This document shows positions 1 through 7,473 of a DNA stretch of 22,431 nucleotides, in pieces. Every line of letters begins with the position of its first letter. The first letter of the stretch is position 1. The stretch spans positions 1-22,431 of the forward strand of contig JADKJI010000008.1 in the NCBI GenBank assembly GCA_016721085.1, in the 5' to 3' direction. The position numbers and the translations under genes were made by a program. The notes under the pieces were generated by a model that did not search any database, was not told where the DNA came from, and saw nothing but the letters and a program-made list of their open reading frames with translations. The stretch comes from Chitinophagaceae bacterium (GTDB taxonomy: Bacteria > Bacteroidota > Bacteroidia > Chitinophagales > Chitinophagaceae).

Positions 1-712
1 TTAACATTACACATGTTAGTGATGTTTGAACGAGAAAGCAAGGGTAGTATGTCCTTTACAAGTACAGTTTCCAGCATCGGTTCCATCAGTTTTCCATAGT
101 TCAAACCGTTGCACTCATTAGTAGCAGTAAAACAAACACCGTTTACATACTGAAATTACCAGGTGAAGCCGCTGATATACCGCGGGCAATATCTTCTCCT
201 TTCATTGTACCACCTGCCGTACCATCCGATTTCCAGAGTTCAGTATCATTTTGTGAAACATTGCTATTAGCATTAAAAGAAGTGCCCCAAAATTTATAGT
301 AGTTGTAATGGAAGAATTCCCTGCTCCTGTATTAATATCAATACCATTACCTTCCCCCGACTCAGTACCATCAGTTTTCCATAATTCAATGCCCAGTTGG
401 CACCATTAGTGGCCGCAAAAAAAGTATGCCATTCACATTACAAAGGGCAGATGGTTAGAACTTGCTAAGCCAGGGTTGATATCTTTCACCATTTCTGTAC
501 CTGCTGTAGTTTCCATCCGTTTTCCATAACTCTATACCCTTTACAGGATCTGTGGCAGTAAAGTATACTAATGAACCCACAGTTACCATCTGTATTTGGT
601 GAAGAAGAGGCATTAGTAAAAATGTTTATATCCTTCACCAACTCTGGCACACAGGAAAAGACGAAAACGAAAGGTAATAAAAAAGCAAAAAAAGTAAAAC
701 AACTTTTCTCAT
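1..712 (-). pseudogene. ELWKTDGT-repeat secreted protein, 5' part, frameshifted, runs off left edge
   Basis: Read on the minus strand, this stretch encodes four copies of the ELWKTDGT motif, at about 79-103, 219-241, 365-387 and 509-531, spaced about 140-146 bases (48 residues). Between the motifs come phrases such as GTEMVKDINPG, the classic layout of secreted hyalin-like/ELWxTDGT repeat proteins of Bacteroidota. The start at 712 gives MRKVVLLFLLFYYLSF, a good signal peptide. The frame is lost several times (first just after the signal peptide, again near 510 and around 390-250), so no long open frame survives. The last motif continues in frame to the left edge (VLVKDI...SNITNMCNV), so the gene is cut by the window. 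The family is exported or surface-associated and its function is poorly known. It diverges from the LuxR-type gene at 965. Repeat identity is clear; whether the gene is truly broken is not. Confidence 0.75.
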
Positions 713-964
713 TTCATCGATTTTAAGGTATAGGTCTATTTTGTCTGCTGGCAGGACATAGTCCGGCCATGTATACCTGCAATGGGGCACACAGTTTACT
801 TCTAAGGGATATTGAAGGATTTGATTTTAAACAACCGGGGTAATAGATACGGCTTACCGGGAAGGTCAGCCGATAGCAGTTAGTAGAAAATCCCATTGGA
901 CAGGTGACGAATTTCAGATTTGTTTATTATCTTAGACTATAGGTATTTATCCTAGAATAAGAAT
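713..964. other. divergent intergenic region between ELWKTDGT gene and LuxR-type gene
   Basis: This is the shared upstream region of two divergent genes. I see no ORF or dispersed repeat module in it. The only clear structure is a short direct repeat next to the right-hand gene, listed separately. Confidence 0.5.
927..956 (+). promoter_or_regulatory. direct repeat upstream of LuxR-type gene
   Basis: TTATCTTAGA (927-936) is repeated as TTATCCTAGA (947-956) with an exact 20 bp period, nine of ten bases identical. It ends 8 bases before the ATG at 965. Two half-sites two helical turns apart suggest a regulator site, possibly autoregulatory. This is inference from spacing only. Confidence 0.3.
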
Positions 965-1778
965 ATGAGCACCCCTTATACCATTTTAACTCCTGTAAAG
1001 AGAAATGATTTACGTCTCACATTTGGTTATACCGGAAAGAGTAACCGACATCCATCACCCTGAAAAATGTTTGGCCCTACCATCAAGTTATTTAATAAGA
1101 TGGCAATTGGTCCTTACTTCTGGTTCATAGCAAACCCCATAAAATGGAGGTCAGAAGCTGTTGGCGGGTCGTTCGAAGAGCTCACCGGCATTAAAAGACT
1201 TTGAATTAAAATCTTGAAATTCTTTTTGGAATTCGCATCCGGAAGATATTGCCAAAATGTTTGCCTTTAGCAACTATTGGATAAACTACTTTAACGGTTT
1301 ACCTGCAGAACGCAGACCCTATGTAACTTAGCAACCATCTATATGCGTATTTTGAATGCTGAAAAAATATATACGTGGTTCATGGTGCAATAGCCACCGA
1401 TTGCTTGTGGATGAAGAAGGGAAGATAGTATTCGGTCTCACACTAGTTACAAATATCAGTCACATAAAAAAGAGGGTACCGCCATGGTGAGTATCCTCGA
1501 CACATATGATGAAAGTTGCCAGCAATTCATCTGTGCCGACGGGAAAAACATACAAGGCAATGAAATGCCATCAGCAAAACTCACCCAACGTGAAATAGAA
1601 GTATTGCGCCTGCTAGCAAAAGGCAATAGCAGCAAACAAATCGCATCAATATTGGATATCTCAATAAAAACAACCGACAACCACCGCCAAAACATGCTCC
1701 GAAAAACCAATTCCAAATCCAACCGGCGAATTGGTGTCGTATGGGAAGTAACGATGGGGTATATATGATTAAGTTGTA
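965..1778 (+). pseudogene. PAS-like/LuxR-family transcriptional regulator, frameshifted
   Basis: The C-terminal part (1484-1768) carries a LuxR/FixJ-type helix-turn-helix: KLTQREIEVLRLLAKGNSSK followed by QIASILDISIKTTDNHRQN, with the conserved LTxRExEVL..A.G.SxKxIA pattern. Upstream, broken over several frames, the reading GPYFWFIANPIKWRSEAVGG, then SFEELTGI, HPEDIAKMFAFSNYWINYFN and HRLLVDEEGKIVFGLTLVTN looks like a PAS-type sensor region. A start at 965 (MSTPYTILTP) fits, giving about 260-270 residues in all. Frame changes are needed near 1060, 1200, 1325, 1390 and within the HTH near 1720. The family is a one-component or response-type activator binding DNA through the HTH; no receiver domain is seen. 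The 3' end runs straight into a C-type stop-rich repeat. HTH identity is strong, the PAS call moderate. Confidence 0.7.
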
Positions 1779-2100
1779 AGTGATAAGTTAAGTAAGTAAT
1801 AAGTAATAAGTAATAGTAATAAGTTAAAAGTAAAAAGTAAAAAGTCGGCCTCTGAATTTTGGAGAGCTTGACTAATTTTATTCTCTTTTTTCTCCTTTGA
1901 CCTCCTAGCCCATGTATAGGCTGTTTATCCTGTCCATCCTTCAATCCTTTAAATCCTAGTCCTGTATTGGCTGTTGGCTGTTGGCTGTTGGCTGTTGGCT
2001 GTTGGCTTTAAGCCCTAGGCCTTAAGCCTTAGGCATCCCGCATCAAGCATCCAGCATCAATCATTACCATTTTCATTTTTCAAATCTCCATTTTCTTTTT
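1769..2100 (+). repeat. composite intergenic repeat, modules C-D-E (copy 1)
   Basis: This gap holds no gene. It starts with a C array (AAGTTGTAAGTGATAAGTTA and variants, about 1770-1845). Module D follows (about 1847-1925: GCCTCTGAATTTTGGA, then a pyrimidine-rich run and CCTAGCCC.TGTATAGGCTG). A TTATCCTGTCCATCCTTCAA run comes next, and then module E (TATTGGCTG, TTTAAGCCCTAGGCCTTAAG, and short AGCATCC-type words). The same order recurs at 4234-4400 and 5161-5399, and in part at 3832-4012, so this is one mobile or copied module and not random low complexity. The D-E part seems to have no coding frame. Confidence 0.7.
1967..2007 (+). repeat. 7-bp tandem repeat (TTGGCTG)
   Basis: Five perfect TTGGCTG units plus a sixth partial unit lie in tandem. 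They expand the single TATTGGCTGTT word that occurs once in the other copies of the module, so the tract probably arose by slippage. Confidence 0.85.
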
Positions 2101-2122
2101 ATTTTAGAGCATATACTTCTAT

Positions 2123-3831
2123 ATGAAATATACTTCTCTAAGCCGTAGCCTCAATCTTACAATCGTTCCAATCATACTCTTATTTGCTTCATTTTCTGTC
2201 AATGCCCAGTCGTATGAATATGATCTCGGAAAACTGAACGATTACCTGTACAATTTCAATAACGGTGCCTATGGTCCATTTTGAGGTCTCTGGCAAAGAG
2301 TCAGATTTAAGACGAAGTTAGAAAAGGAAATAAGTTTTTCAGTAGACTCCGTTAAGGGCAGAAATTTCAGAGCTGGCGAAATGTAACCTTGTATACTCTC
2401 GACAAAAAGAGTCTATAGTAATCAATGGAAGTTACACGTTCACGGCATCTAATTATACATTCATCAACGGAATGCGCTTGCCATTTAATTATGGCAAGTT
2501 TGCCAACCTGCTGAATAATTTCATATTCAGTCTAAAAGGTAAACCCGTTCCTTCTGATTTGGTTTTTCCAGAAACAGAAGAAAGCTATAAAGTAGACGAT
2601 GAACTATCCATGCTTCTTGAAGAAGCCAAAACCATGGCCTCCAAATCGGCCCTGGAACGGGCCGTCTTTAACATGAAAATGTTCTTATACAATATGCCCC
2701 TAGGCAATACTTATTTCAATGGAGTTGAATATACGGGCGGAGTATTGAAACTGAAATTCCTAAAAGGCAGGTATGAAACCATCAACCTGGGAATTGTAAA
2801 ATCATTGAAAATAGAAGATATTTCCCTTTCAAGACCAAATGTAACCATTGATTCCAAGGGAGGTTATTGTTATTACAATTCCTGGAACGACTATTACTTT
2901 GCAAATGGAAACTGGAATGAATTTAACAATAAGAACGCAAAGACATTCTATGTGCTTTTGGGTAATATTATCGATTCTTACAGGTTGCAATATGTGAAGC
3001 GATATAAAGTTGAACAGACATATGAAGAGCGTCTCAAACTAATTCTTGATTCCAATTTTTTACCTTCTATAAAAAGTGATGTTACTTATCAATTAACAGA
3101 GGTCCCAAAATCTGAACCAAAATATCGTAAGTTAAAAGACCTTATTGGCAAAGACCTCACCGATGCCAGCTTAACTATAAACGAAGATTTTAAAACGTAT
3201 AGCGGCTTTTTTGAGAATAGATGCATTTGAAACAGCATTGGTTAATAATGTTAAGATAAAATATATTACCGATAAAGAAGGTAATAATCTCACTGCCTAC
3301 CAGCAAAAATTGAACAAGAAAGATGCTTCAAAAGTTAATGAAGAAAAACCAGATACAAGATTTGCAAGCAAAGAAGAAGAGATGGAATTTCGGCTAGACT
3401 CTCTTGTTTCTATTGTAATAAAAGAAAAATTATTCAAAGTCCTGCGAGCCGACCTTGAAAAATCAGGCTTTGTATTAAAAGACCAGGGATCAGACCAGAT
3501 TGCCGTCCCTTCAAAAAACATTTCAGCTTATGGAACCCGTTTTGGAATCCAGCCATTTAAGGAATACAGAGTACTCATATTGGGAAAAAGCATCAAGAAC
3601 ATAACCATGAGAATTAACAACACTCTCATAGATATAGACAAACCTTCTCCTACCAACGATTACATTGCTTTAAAATCACTCAGCGAAGATCCTCAAAGCA
3701 AAATGGCAATTGGATTACTAAACATAAAGGTCTTTAAAGGTGAAAAAGGCTATAACAGGATTACCGTATATTCAGAGGGAGAAAGCATGCAGGAATGGAT
3801 GTTTTTTTGTTTGAGAAGAAGTGAGTTTTAA
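2123..3831 (+). pseudogene. secreted protein of unknown function, frameshifted (about 565 aa)
   Basis: The start at 2123 gives MKYTSLSRSLNLTIVPIILL followed by FASFSVNAQS, a Sec signal peptide with a probable cut after NAQ. The frame is lost at about 2280 (after NNGAYGPF) and again near 2330-2430. It is then open as 2472-3230 (252 codons) and, after one shift at about 3200-3212, as 3211-3831 (206 codons). The joined product has the aromatic-rich, Lys-rich look of Bacteroidota exported proteins. Near residue 250 it contains a Tyr/Asn-rich stretch (YCYYNSWNDYYFANGNWNEF). I do not recognise a family or catalytic motif. The TAA at 3829-3831 abuts a C-type repeat. The coding call is confident because both long frames keep normal composition and join at a single shift; the function is unknown. 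Confidence 0.6.
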
Positions 3832-4012
3832 GGGGTAGTAAGTTGTACGTAGTAAGTTAGCCTCTGAATCTGAAGCTATTGACAATTTGTATTCTCCTTT
3901 TCTCTTCCACCTCTCAGCCCTGTATTAGTCGCGATGCGACCCTTTACTTTTAAATCAGGAAGTTTTGCACTTAAAGTATTATCACTTTGCGTCTTTGTGA
4001 AATTCTTCCCTC
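3832..4012 (+). repeat. composite intergenic repeat, modules C-D plus CGATGCG hairpin block (copy 2)
   Basis: A short C array (TAGTAAGTTGTACGTAGTAAG) follows the stop codon directly. Module D follows (GCCTCTGAATCTGAAG, then TGTATTCTCCTTTTCTCTT and CAGCCCTGTATTAG). Next come a perfect 5 bp stem with a three-base loop, GTCGCGATGCGAC (3928-3940), then CCCTTTACTTTTAAATCAG and CTTTGCGTCTTTGTGAAA. The block after D is repeated at about 4134-4229. Confidence 0.65.
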
Positions 4013-4028
4013 AGTTGTGGGGTTGATA

Positions 4029-4232
4029 ACCGCAGAGACGCAGAGACGCGGAGGTGTATTCTCCTTTTCCTCCTTTTACCTCCGGCTCTATATTGGCTGT
4101 TTATCCTGTACATCCCTTCATCCTTTCCATCCTAGTCCTGTATTCGGAGCGCAGCGACCCTTTGCCCCTTAAATTAATATCAGAGTGTAGCACTAAAAGC
4201 ATTCTTCCTTTGCGTCTTTGCGTGAAAAAAAA
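4029..4232 (+). repeat. A-type GC-rich repeat plus second copy of the GCGACCCTTTG block
   Basis: 4029-4053 is an A-type unit (ACCGCAGAGACGCAGAGACG). A D-like run follows (TGTATTCTCCTTTTCCTCC), then TATTGGCTGTTTATCCTGTA and then GCAGCGACCCTTTGCCCCTT, which matches the block at about 3931-3955. The segment ends in CTTTGCGTCTTTGCGTGAAA, matching 3988-4006. This looks like a diverged local duplication with an insertion in one copy. Short open frames here are made of repeat and are not called as genes. Confidence 0.6.
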
Positions 4233-4233
4233 C

Positions 4234-4400
4234 AAATGAGTTGTAGGTAGTAAGTTCTACCTTATAAGTTAACCTCTGAATTTTGGAATTCTCGATTAAT
4301 TGTATACTCCTTCTCCCCCTTTGACGTCCTAGCCCTGTATTGGCTTTAAGCCCTAGGCCTTAAGCCTTAAGCATATAGCAAAAAGCATCAAGCATCCAGT
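4234..4400 (+). repeat. composite intergenic repeat, modules C-D-E (copy 3)
   Basis: A C array (GAGTTGTAGGTAGTAAGTTC) is followed by D (CCTCTGAATTTTGGAATTC, ending CCTAGCCCTGTATTGGC) and E (TTTAAGCCCTAGGCCTTAAG, then AGCATCAAGCATCCAG). Order and spacing match copy 1, without the TTGGCTG expansion. Confidence 0.65.
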
Positions 4401-4405
4401 CTTAA

Positions 4406-4432
4406 AGAAAAACCCCACGATTTCTCGCAGGG
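4406..4432 (-). terminator. rho-independent terminator of the NTF2-like lipoprotein gene
   Basis: On the minus strand CCCTGCGA-GAAA-TCGTGGGG forms an 8 bp stem (4413-4432, two G-T wobbles) with a GAAA tetraloop, followed directly by TTTTTC. It lies 25 bases past the TAA of the gene at 4457-5002. Confidence 0.85.
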
Positions 4433-4456
4433 TATCTCAAAACAAAACACATTAAA

Positions 4457-5002
4457 TTACTTCTTAGGAAAATGACTCACTTTCTCATCGAGCTCAATCA
4501 TCTTACCATCTTTAATTCTTACATCATCCACCACATTCATTGAATCAGTCATTCCTTTCGCATCTTTCCAAACTTGTTTGTACCACATAGTAACCCACTC
4601 ACTTTTCTTATCGGCTGAAATCACAGATTCGTAATCGTACATGGTGATACTTAATTCAGTGTACTTAGCTCTCTCATTCATAAAAAACTTCATCGCACTA
4701 TCGCGGTTTATTTTAGTATGAAAATAATCGAAGACCAGCTCCACTGAATCGCCAGTTACGGCAGCAAGACCAGCGAAATCTTTGTCTACAAAAGTTTTCA
4801 GTCCTGTCATTGCAGCCACTACATTTTCTGTGCTGCCCATCTGCCAGTTCTGATAAGGACGAGCAAGTTCAAATGGAAGTTTTACTTCAGGAATAGGAAC
4901 ACCTTCCACTTTTACAGCTTCGGTTTCCTTTGCGTCTTTGTTAGCTTCTGTGCATCCCGCCAATAACAATAGCAGTAAAGCACTCGACAGTAAATGTCTC
5001 AT
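4457..5002 (-). CDS. putative lipoprotein, NTF2/SnoaL-like
   Basis: The start at 5002 (MRHLLSSALLLLLLAGCTEA) gives a textbook lipoprotein signal peptide with lipobox LAGC and Cys17. I prefer it to the upstream ATG at 5053 because that would place 17 extra residues before the signal peptide. The mature part, about 165 residues, has an acidic linker (EANKDAKETEAVKVE). It then has a helix-then-strand layout (MTGLKTFVDKDFAGLAAVTG, VELVFDYFHTK, WVTMWYKQVWKDAKG, VVDDVRIKDGKMIEL) typical of NTF2/SnoaL-like cone folds in Bacteroidota lipoproteins. The role is unknown; it is probably periplasmic and membrane-anchored. The gene stands alone with its own terminator and a dyad 48-69 bases upstream. The frame is intact. 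The fold call is inferred from pattern. Confidence 0.75.
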   Translation of the reverse strand: MRHLLSSALLLLLLAGCTEANKDAKETEAVKVEGVPIPEVKLPFELARPYQNWQMGSTENVVAAMTGLKTFVDKDFAGLAAVTGDSVELVFDYFHTKINRDSAMKFFMNERAKYTELSITMYDYESVISADKKSEWVTMWYKQVWKDAKGMTDSMNVVDDVRIKDGKMIELDEKVSHFPKK

Positions 5003-5160
5003 GTTTTTTCTTGATTTAAATGATAAAATAATTAAAAGTGGGGGGTTATACACAGTGGGGCATAACTGTGTGCTACGAATAATATCAGAAGTTAAGGGAA
5101 TTAGCCGGAATCTGCAATTATATTCGGCAGGTGCGGGAATTTGATGTCTTAAGTCAAGAG
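5003..5160. other. upstream region of the lipoprotein gene
   Basis: This is non-coding sequence between the lipoprotein start and the next repeat block. The only structure noted is the dyad at 5050-5071. The short open frame through here on the plus strand is antisense and repeat-flanked and is not called. Confidence 0.5.
5050..5071 (-). promoter_or_regulatory. perfect 7 bp dyad upstream of lipoprotein gene
   Basis: ACACAGT (5050-5056) and ACTGTGT (5065-5071) are perfect inverted arms around an 8-base loop. They lie 48-69 bases upstream of the start at 5002, where an operator or a leader hairpin could sit. The function is inferred. Confidence 0.35.
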
Positions 5161-5399
5161 AAGCTGTAAGTGGTAAGTTAAAAGTTGTGCGTTATAAGTT
5201 GTACGTTTTAAGTTGTAAGTTTTAAGTTGTACGTTTTAAGTTGTAAGTAGTAAGTAAGCCTCTGAATCATGAAGTTATTGACTAAATGTATTCTCCTTTT
5301 CCTCTTTTAACCTCCTAGCCCTGTATTGGCTGCTTGCATCCAGCAGCATTAAGCATTAAGCATCTAGCATTTAGCATCCCGCCTCCTGCATTTTGCTCC
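5161..5399 (+). repeat. composite intergenic repeat, modules C-D-E (copy 4)
   Basis: This copy has the longest C array of the window (about 5161-5256), a run of about 11-12 base units alternating GTTGTACGTTTTAA and GTTGTAAGTTTTAA. D (GCCTCTGAATCATGAAG, ending CCTAGCCCTGTATTGGCTG) and E (AGCATTAAGCATTAAGCATC and further AGCAT words) follow. Unlike the other copies, no plus-strand gene ends just before it. Confidence 0.7.
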
Positions 5400-5619
5400 A
5401 ATAATCCAAGTTTCTAAAGGGATTTATTTAGGTAGAAATCATATTATATCTATTCGTCGAAAAGAGAAGTTTATTCGTCGAAGTCCTTGAAACGTATCAC
5501 TTTAAAAGTCATTGAATTAGCAATTTTTCCAATTATAAGGCTATTTTTTATAACACTATTTTCCCCCGATCCCCGTTTATAGAATAGTTACTTATCCGTA
5601 TAACCCTAATCCCAACCCC
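5400..5619 (+). other. upstream region of the three-TM protein gene
   Basis: This is non-repeat AT-rich sequence leading to the gene at 5620. It carries the 21 bp-spaced direct repeat at 5451-5482. No ORF is seen. Confidence 0.5.
5451..5482 (+). promoter_or_regulatory. TATTCGTCGAA direct repeat, 21 bp period
   Basis: TATTCGTCGAA occurs at 5451-5461 and 5472-5482, an exact 11-base repeat with a 21 bp period. Known LytTR-family regulators bind 9-base direct repeats with about 12-base spacers, which gives the same 21 bp period. The site lies about 140 bases upstream of the gene at 5620. The regulator assignment is inference. Confidence 0.45.
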
Positions 5620-6030
5620 GTGAAACAATTCGAGTACGTCTATTTCACTATCTACCACTATTACAGTAGGCAAAGCTATTTCCCCGATAGTCTTACAGTA
5701 AGACTAAAATCTATGTATCTCCTTGCCTTATCTGTTGCTGGTTGGATACTCTGTTTACAATTATTCTTCTTGCGGTTTGTGAAAAATGCCTGGTTTACCT
5801 CGCAACAAACAGCCATGTTATTTGCATTGACAATCTACACTGGTATCACCTTCTTTTTCTATTATCATTTTATTCAGAAGCAGGTTGATCAGAAGATCTA
5901 TAACAAATACGAAAGTTCCTGGAATAATAATCCGAATAAGCAAAGAGATTTGTTCCTCGCTATTACAGCAGCAGCAACTCCTTATCTGGTAATATTGCTT
6001 ATTAAGATATTTTTCCCAAGAGCGAATTAA
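5620..6030 (+). CDS. small integral membrane protein, three TM segments
   Basis: This 136-residue protein starts at a GTG. No ATG is available in frame upstream, where the frame reads YRIVTYPYNPNPNP before the GTG, so the true start could lie a few codons earlier. The N-terminal 30 residues are Tyr/Phe-rich and polar (FEYVYFTIYHYYSRQSYF). Hydrophobic segments follow at about 31-53, 64-84 and 111-132, with a charged Lys/Asn-rich loop (about 86-110) between TM2 and TM3. I do not recognise a family and see no catalytic motif. The gene is isolated: a C-D-E repeat and a possible LytTR-type site lie upstream, and an A-type repeat and the tandem array lie downstream. The frame is intact and codon use looks normal. 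Confidence 0.65.
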   Translation: MKQFEYVYFTIYHYYSRQSYFPDSLTVRLKSMYLLALSVAGWILCLQLFFLRFVKNAWFTSQQTAMLFALTIYTGITFFFYYHFIQKQVDQKIYNKYESSWNNNPNKQRDLFLAITAAATPYLVILLIKIFFPRAN

Positions 6031-6076
6031 TAACTCATTTTTTTACCAGAGTAGCGCGGATATGCATGTTGAAACC

Positions 6077-6154
6077 TCTGCGTACTCAGCGCCTCTGCGT
6101 GAAAAATATTATAAAATAAGATTAAATTAACCGCGGAGACGCAGAGACGCAGGG
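6077..6154. repeat. A-type inverted repeat pair
   Basis: CCTCTGCGTACTCAGCGCCT at 6076-6102 faces ACCGCGGAGACGCAGAGACG at 6129-6154 across an AT-rich spacer. The arms are imperfect inverted copies of the GC-rich A unit. The pair lies about 45 bases past the stop codon of the three-TM gene. Confidence 0.65.
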
Positions 6155-6700
6155 ATTACACCCAGTGATTCTGCGTCTTTTTATTTAGCAAACCATCCAT
6201 CCATCTGCGCCTTCTCCGTAATCCGCGGTAGTAATATTTCCCTACAACTCTACTAACCGCCAAAACACAGGAATTATACCCAACGACTATATTGTTCGAA
6301 AAACGAATCCTTATCTGCGTCCTCTCCGTAATCCGCGGGAATAATATTCCTACAACTGTACTAACCGCCAAAACACAGGGATTATACCCAACGACTCTGC
6401 AGCATGTTGTTCGAAAAAACGAATCCTTATCTGCGTCCTCTCCGTAATCCGCGGGAATAATATTTCCCTACAACTGTACTAACCGCCAAAACACAGGGAT
6501 TATACCCAACGACTCTGCAGCATATTGTTCGAAAAAACGAATCCTTATCTGCGTCCTCTCCGTAATCCGCGGAATAATATTTCCCACAACTGTACTAACC
6601 GCCAAAACACAGGGATTTTACCCAACGACTCTGCAGCATATTGTTCGAAAAACGAATCCTTATCTTGCGTCCTCTCCGTAATCCGCGGGAATAAAAAGCC
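6129..6700 (+). repeat. tandem array of about 116 bp units (amplified A/B composite)
   Basis: The word CCGTAATCCGCGG recurs with its CCGCGG core at 6223, 6333, 6449, 6567 and 6683, a period of 110-118 bases. Within a unit the order is as follows. First is CTGCGTCCTCTCCGTAATCC (B-like), then a small hairpin GGGAATAATATTTCCC. AACCGCCAAAACACAGGGAT comes next, then TATACCCAACGACTCTGCAG (A-derived) and TTGTTCGAAAAAACGAATCC. The A-like start at 6129 has CAGGGATTACACCCAGTGAT, which matches the inner part of each unit and suggests that the array grew from an A-B composite. The first unit is the most diverged. There are no promoters, cas genes or unique spacers, so it is not a CRISPR array. Overlapping open frames on both strands are by-products of the repeat. 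Confidence 0.85.
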
Positions 6701-6747
6701 TCCACATCTGCTAACAATTGTTACAATACTCCATCCTACACTTATCG

Positions 6748-6755
6748 TAAATTTG
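6748..6755 (+). promoter_or_regulatory. possible Bacteroidota -7 element
   Basis: TAAATTTG matches the TAnnTTTG -7 consensus of Bacteroidota 56 bases before the start at 6811. A perfect palindrome AACAATTGTT (6713-6722) lies upstream. No well-spaced -33 TTG was found, so the call is tentative. Confidence 0.3.
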
Positions 6756-6810
6756 TTGACTACCCAGAATATCAGATAGAACATATCCTCATTCTTATAA
6801 ATCTTCTTAA

Positions 6811-7425
6811 ATGAACAAATCTCTCATATCAATACTAATCGCAACCTTTTTTGTATCAACAGTAATAATTTCATGCAAAGAACCATCAGCGGGCAAAGAT
6901 GTTACTAAAACAAATGAAAGTGACACCACCAATTATTTGCTGAAAGGAAAAGCGATTGCAACCGAAACACAAAAACAACTGGCAAAAAACCTTACAGAAG
7001 CTATCACAAAAGGAGGAACCGAATATGCAATCCAATTCTGTAATATCCAGGCCCTCCCTCTTACTGACAGTATGGCTAAACAACTAAATGCCAATATCAA
7101 AAGAGTTTCTGATCAACCCAGAAATATCAACAATAGTGCTAATGAAAAAGAAATGGCCTACATACAATCAATAAAAAGTGCCATTGAAAAAGGAGAAACA
7201 GCAAATCCCCAAGTAACCTCTTCAGATAATGAAGTCATCGGATACTACCCAATTATCACAAACAGCTTATGTCTTCAATGTCATGGCAACAAGAATACAG
7301 ATATCACAAAAGAAAGTCAGAATAAAATAGCATCTCTATACCCTTCCGATAAAGCAACAGGCTATTCCATCAATCAACTTAGAGGTATATGGGTTATAAA
7401 CATGAAAAAGGTTTCTAAAAATTAA
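6811..7425 (+). CDS. DUF3365/Tll0287-like c-type haem lipoprotein
   Basis: This is a 204-residue protein. MNKSLISILIATFFVSTVII ending in SC gives a lipoprotein signal with Cys22. The body matches the Tll0287-like haem domain (DUF3365): a helical N-terminal part (LLKGKAIATETQKQLAKNLT), GTEYAIQFCNIQALPLTDSM with the conserved Cys77, and IKRVSDQPRN. The haem-binding CxxCH follows as LCLQCH (Cys154, Cys157, His158). It ends in the usual YPSDKATGYSINQLRGIW. Proteins of this family bind haem c on the periplasmic side and may serve in sensing or electron transfer. The frame is intact. The next gene starts 48 bases downstream on the same strand, so the two are probably co-transcribed. Family assignment is strong; the partner and redox role are unknown. 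Confidence 0.85.
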   Translation: MNKSLISILIATFFVSTVIISCKEPSAGKDVTKTNESDTTNYLLKGKAIATETQKQLAKNLTEAITKGGTEYAIQFCNIQALPLTDSMAKQLNANIKRVSDQPRNINNSANEKEMAYIQSIKSAIEKGETANPQVTSSDNEVIGYYPIITNSLCLQCHGNKNTDITKESQNKIASLYPSDKATGYSINQLRGIWVINMKKVSKN

Positions 7426-7473
7426 CTATACCATATTTGAAAGAAAACATACTGTTCACTTAATACCCGAAAT

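Noticed and set aside
1456..1944. 162-codon minus-strand frame
   Set aside because: It is antisense to the LuxR HTH and continues into C-type repeat (Tyr/Leu runs).
1967..2007. TTGGCTG tandem as a phase-variation switch
   Set aside because: It lies in a non-coding composite repeat about 115 bases before a gene, with no frame or promoter element across it.
3987..4239. Two overlapping 61-codon frames in the gap after 3831
   Set aside because: Both are translations of the A and D repeat modules.
4938..5144. 68-codon plus-strand frame
   Set aside because: It is antisense to the lipoprotein start and its upstream region, with no supporting motif.
6129..6700. CRISPR array
   Set aside because: The period is about 116 bases with the whole unit conserved; there are no short repeats with unique spacers and no cas genes.
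6156..6784. Open frames on both strands across the tandem array (71, 84 and 79 codons)
   Set aside because: They consist of repeat units, overlap each other antisense and lack any family motif.
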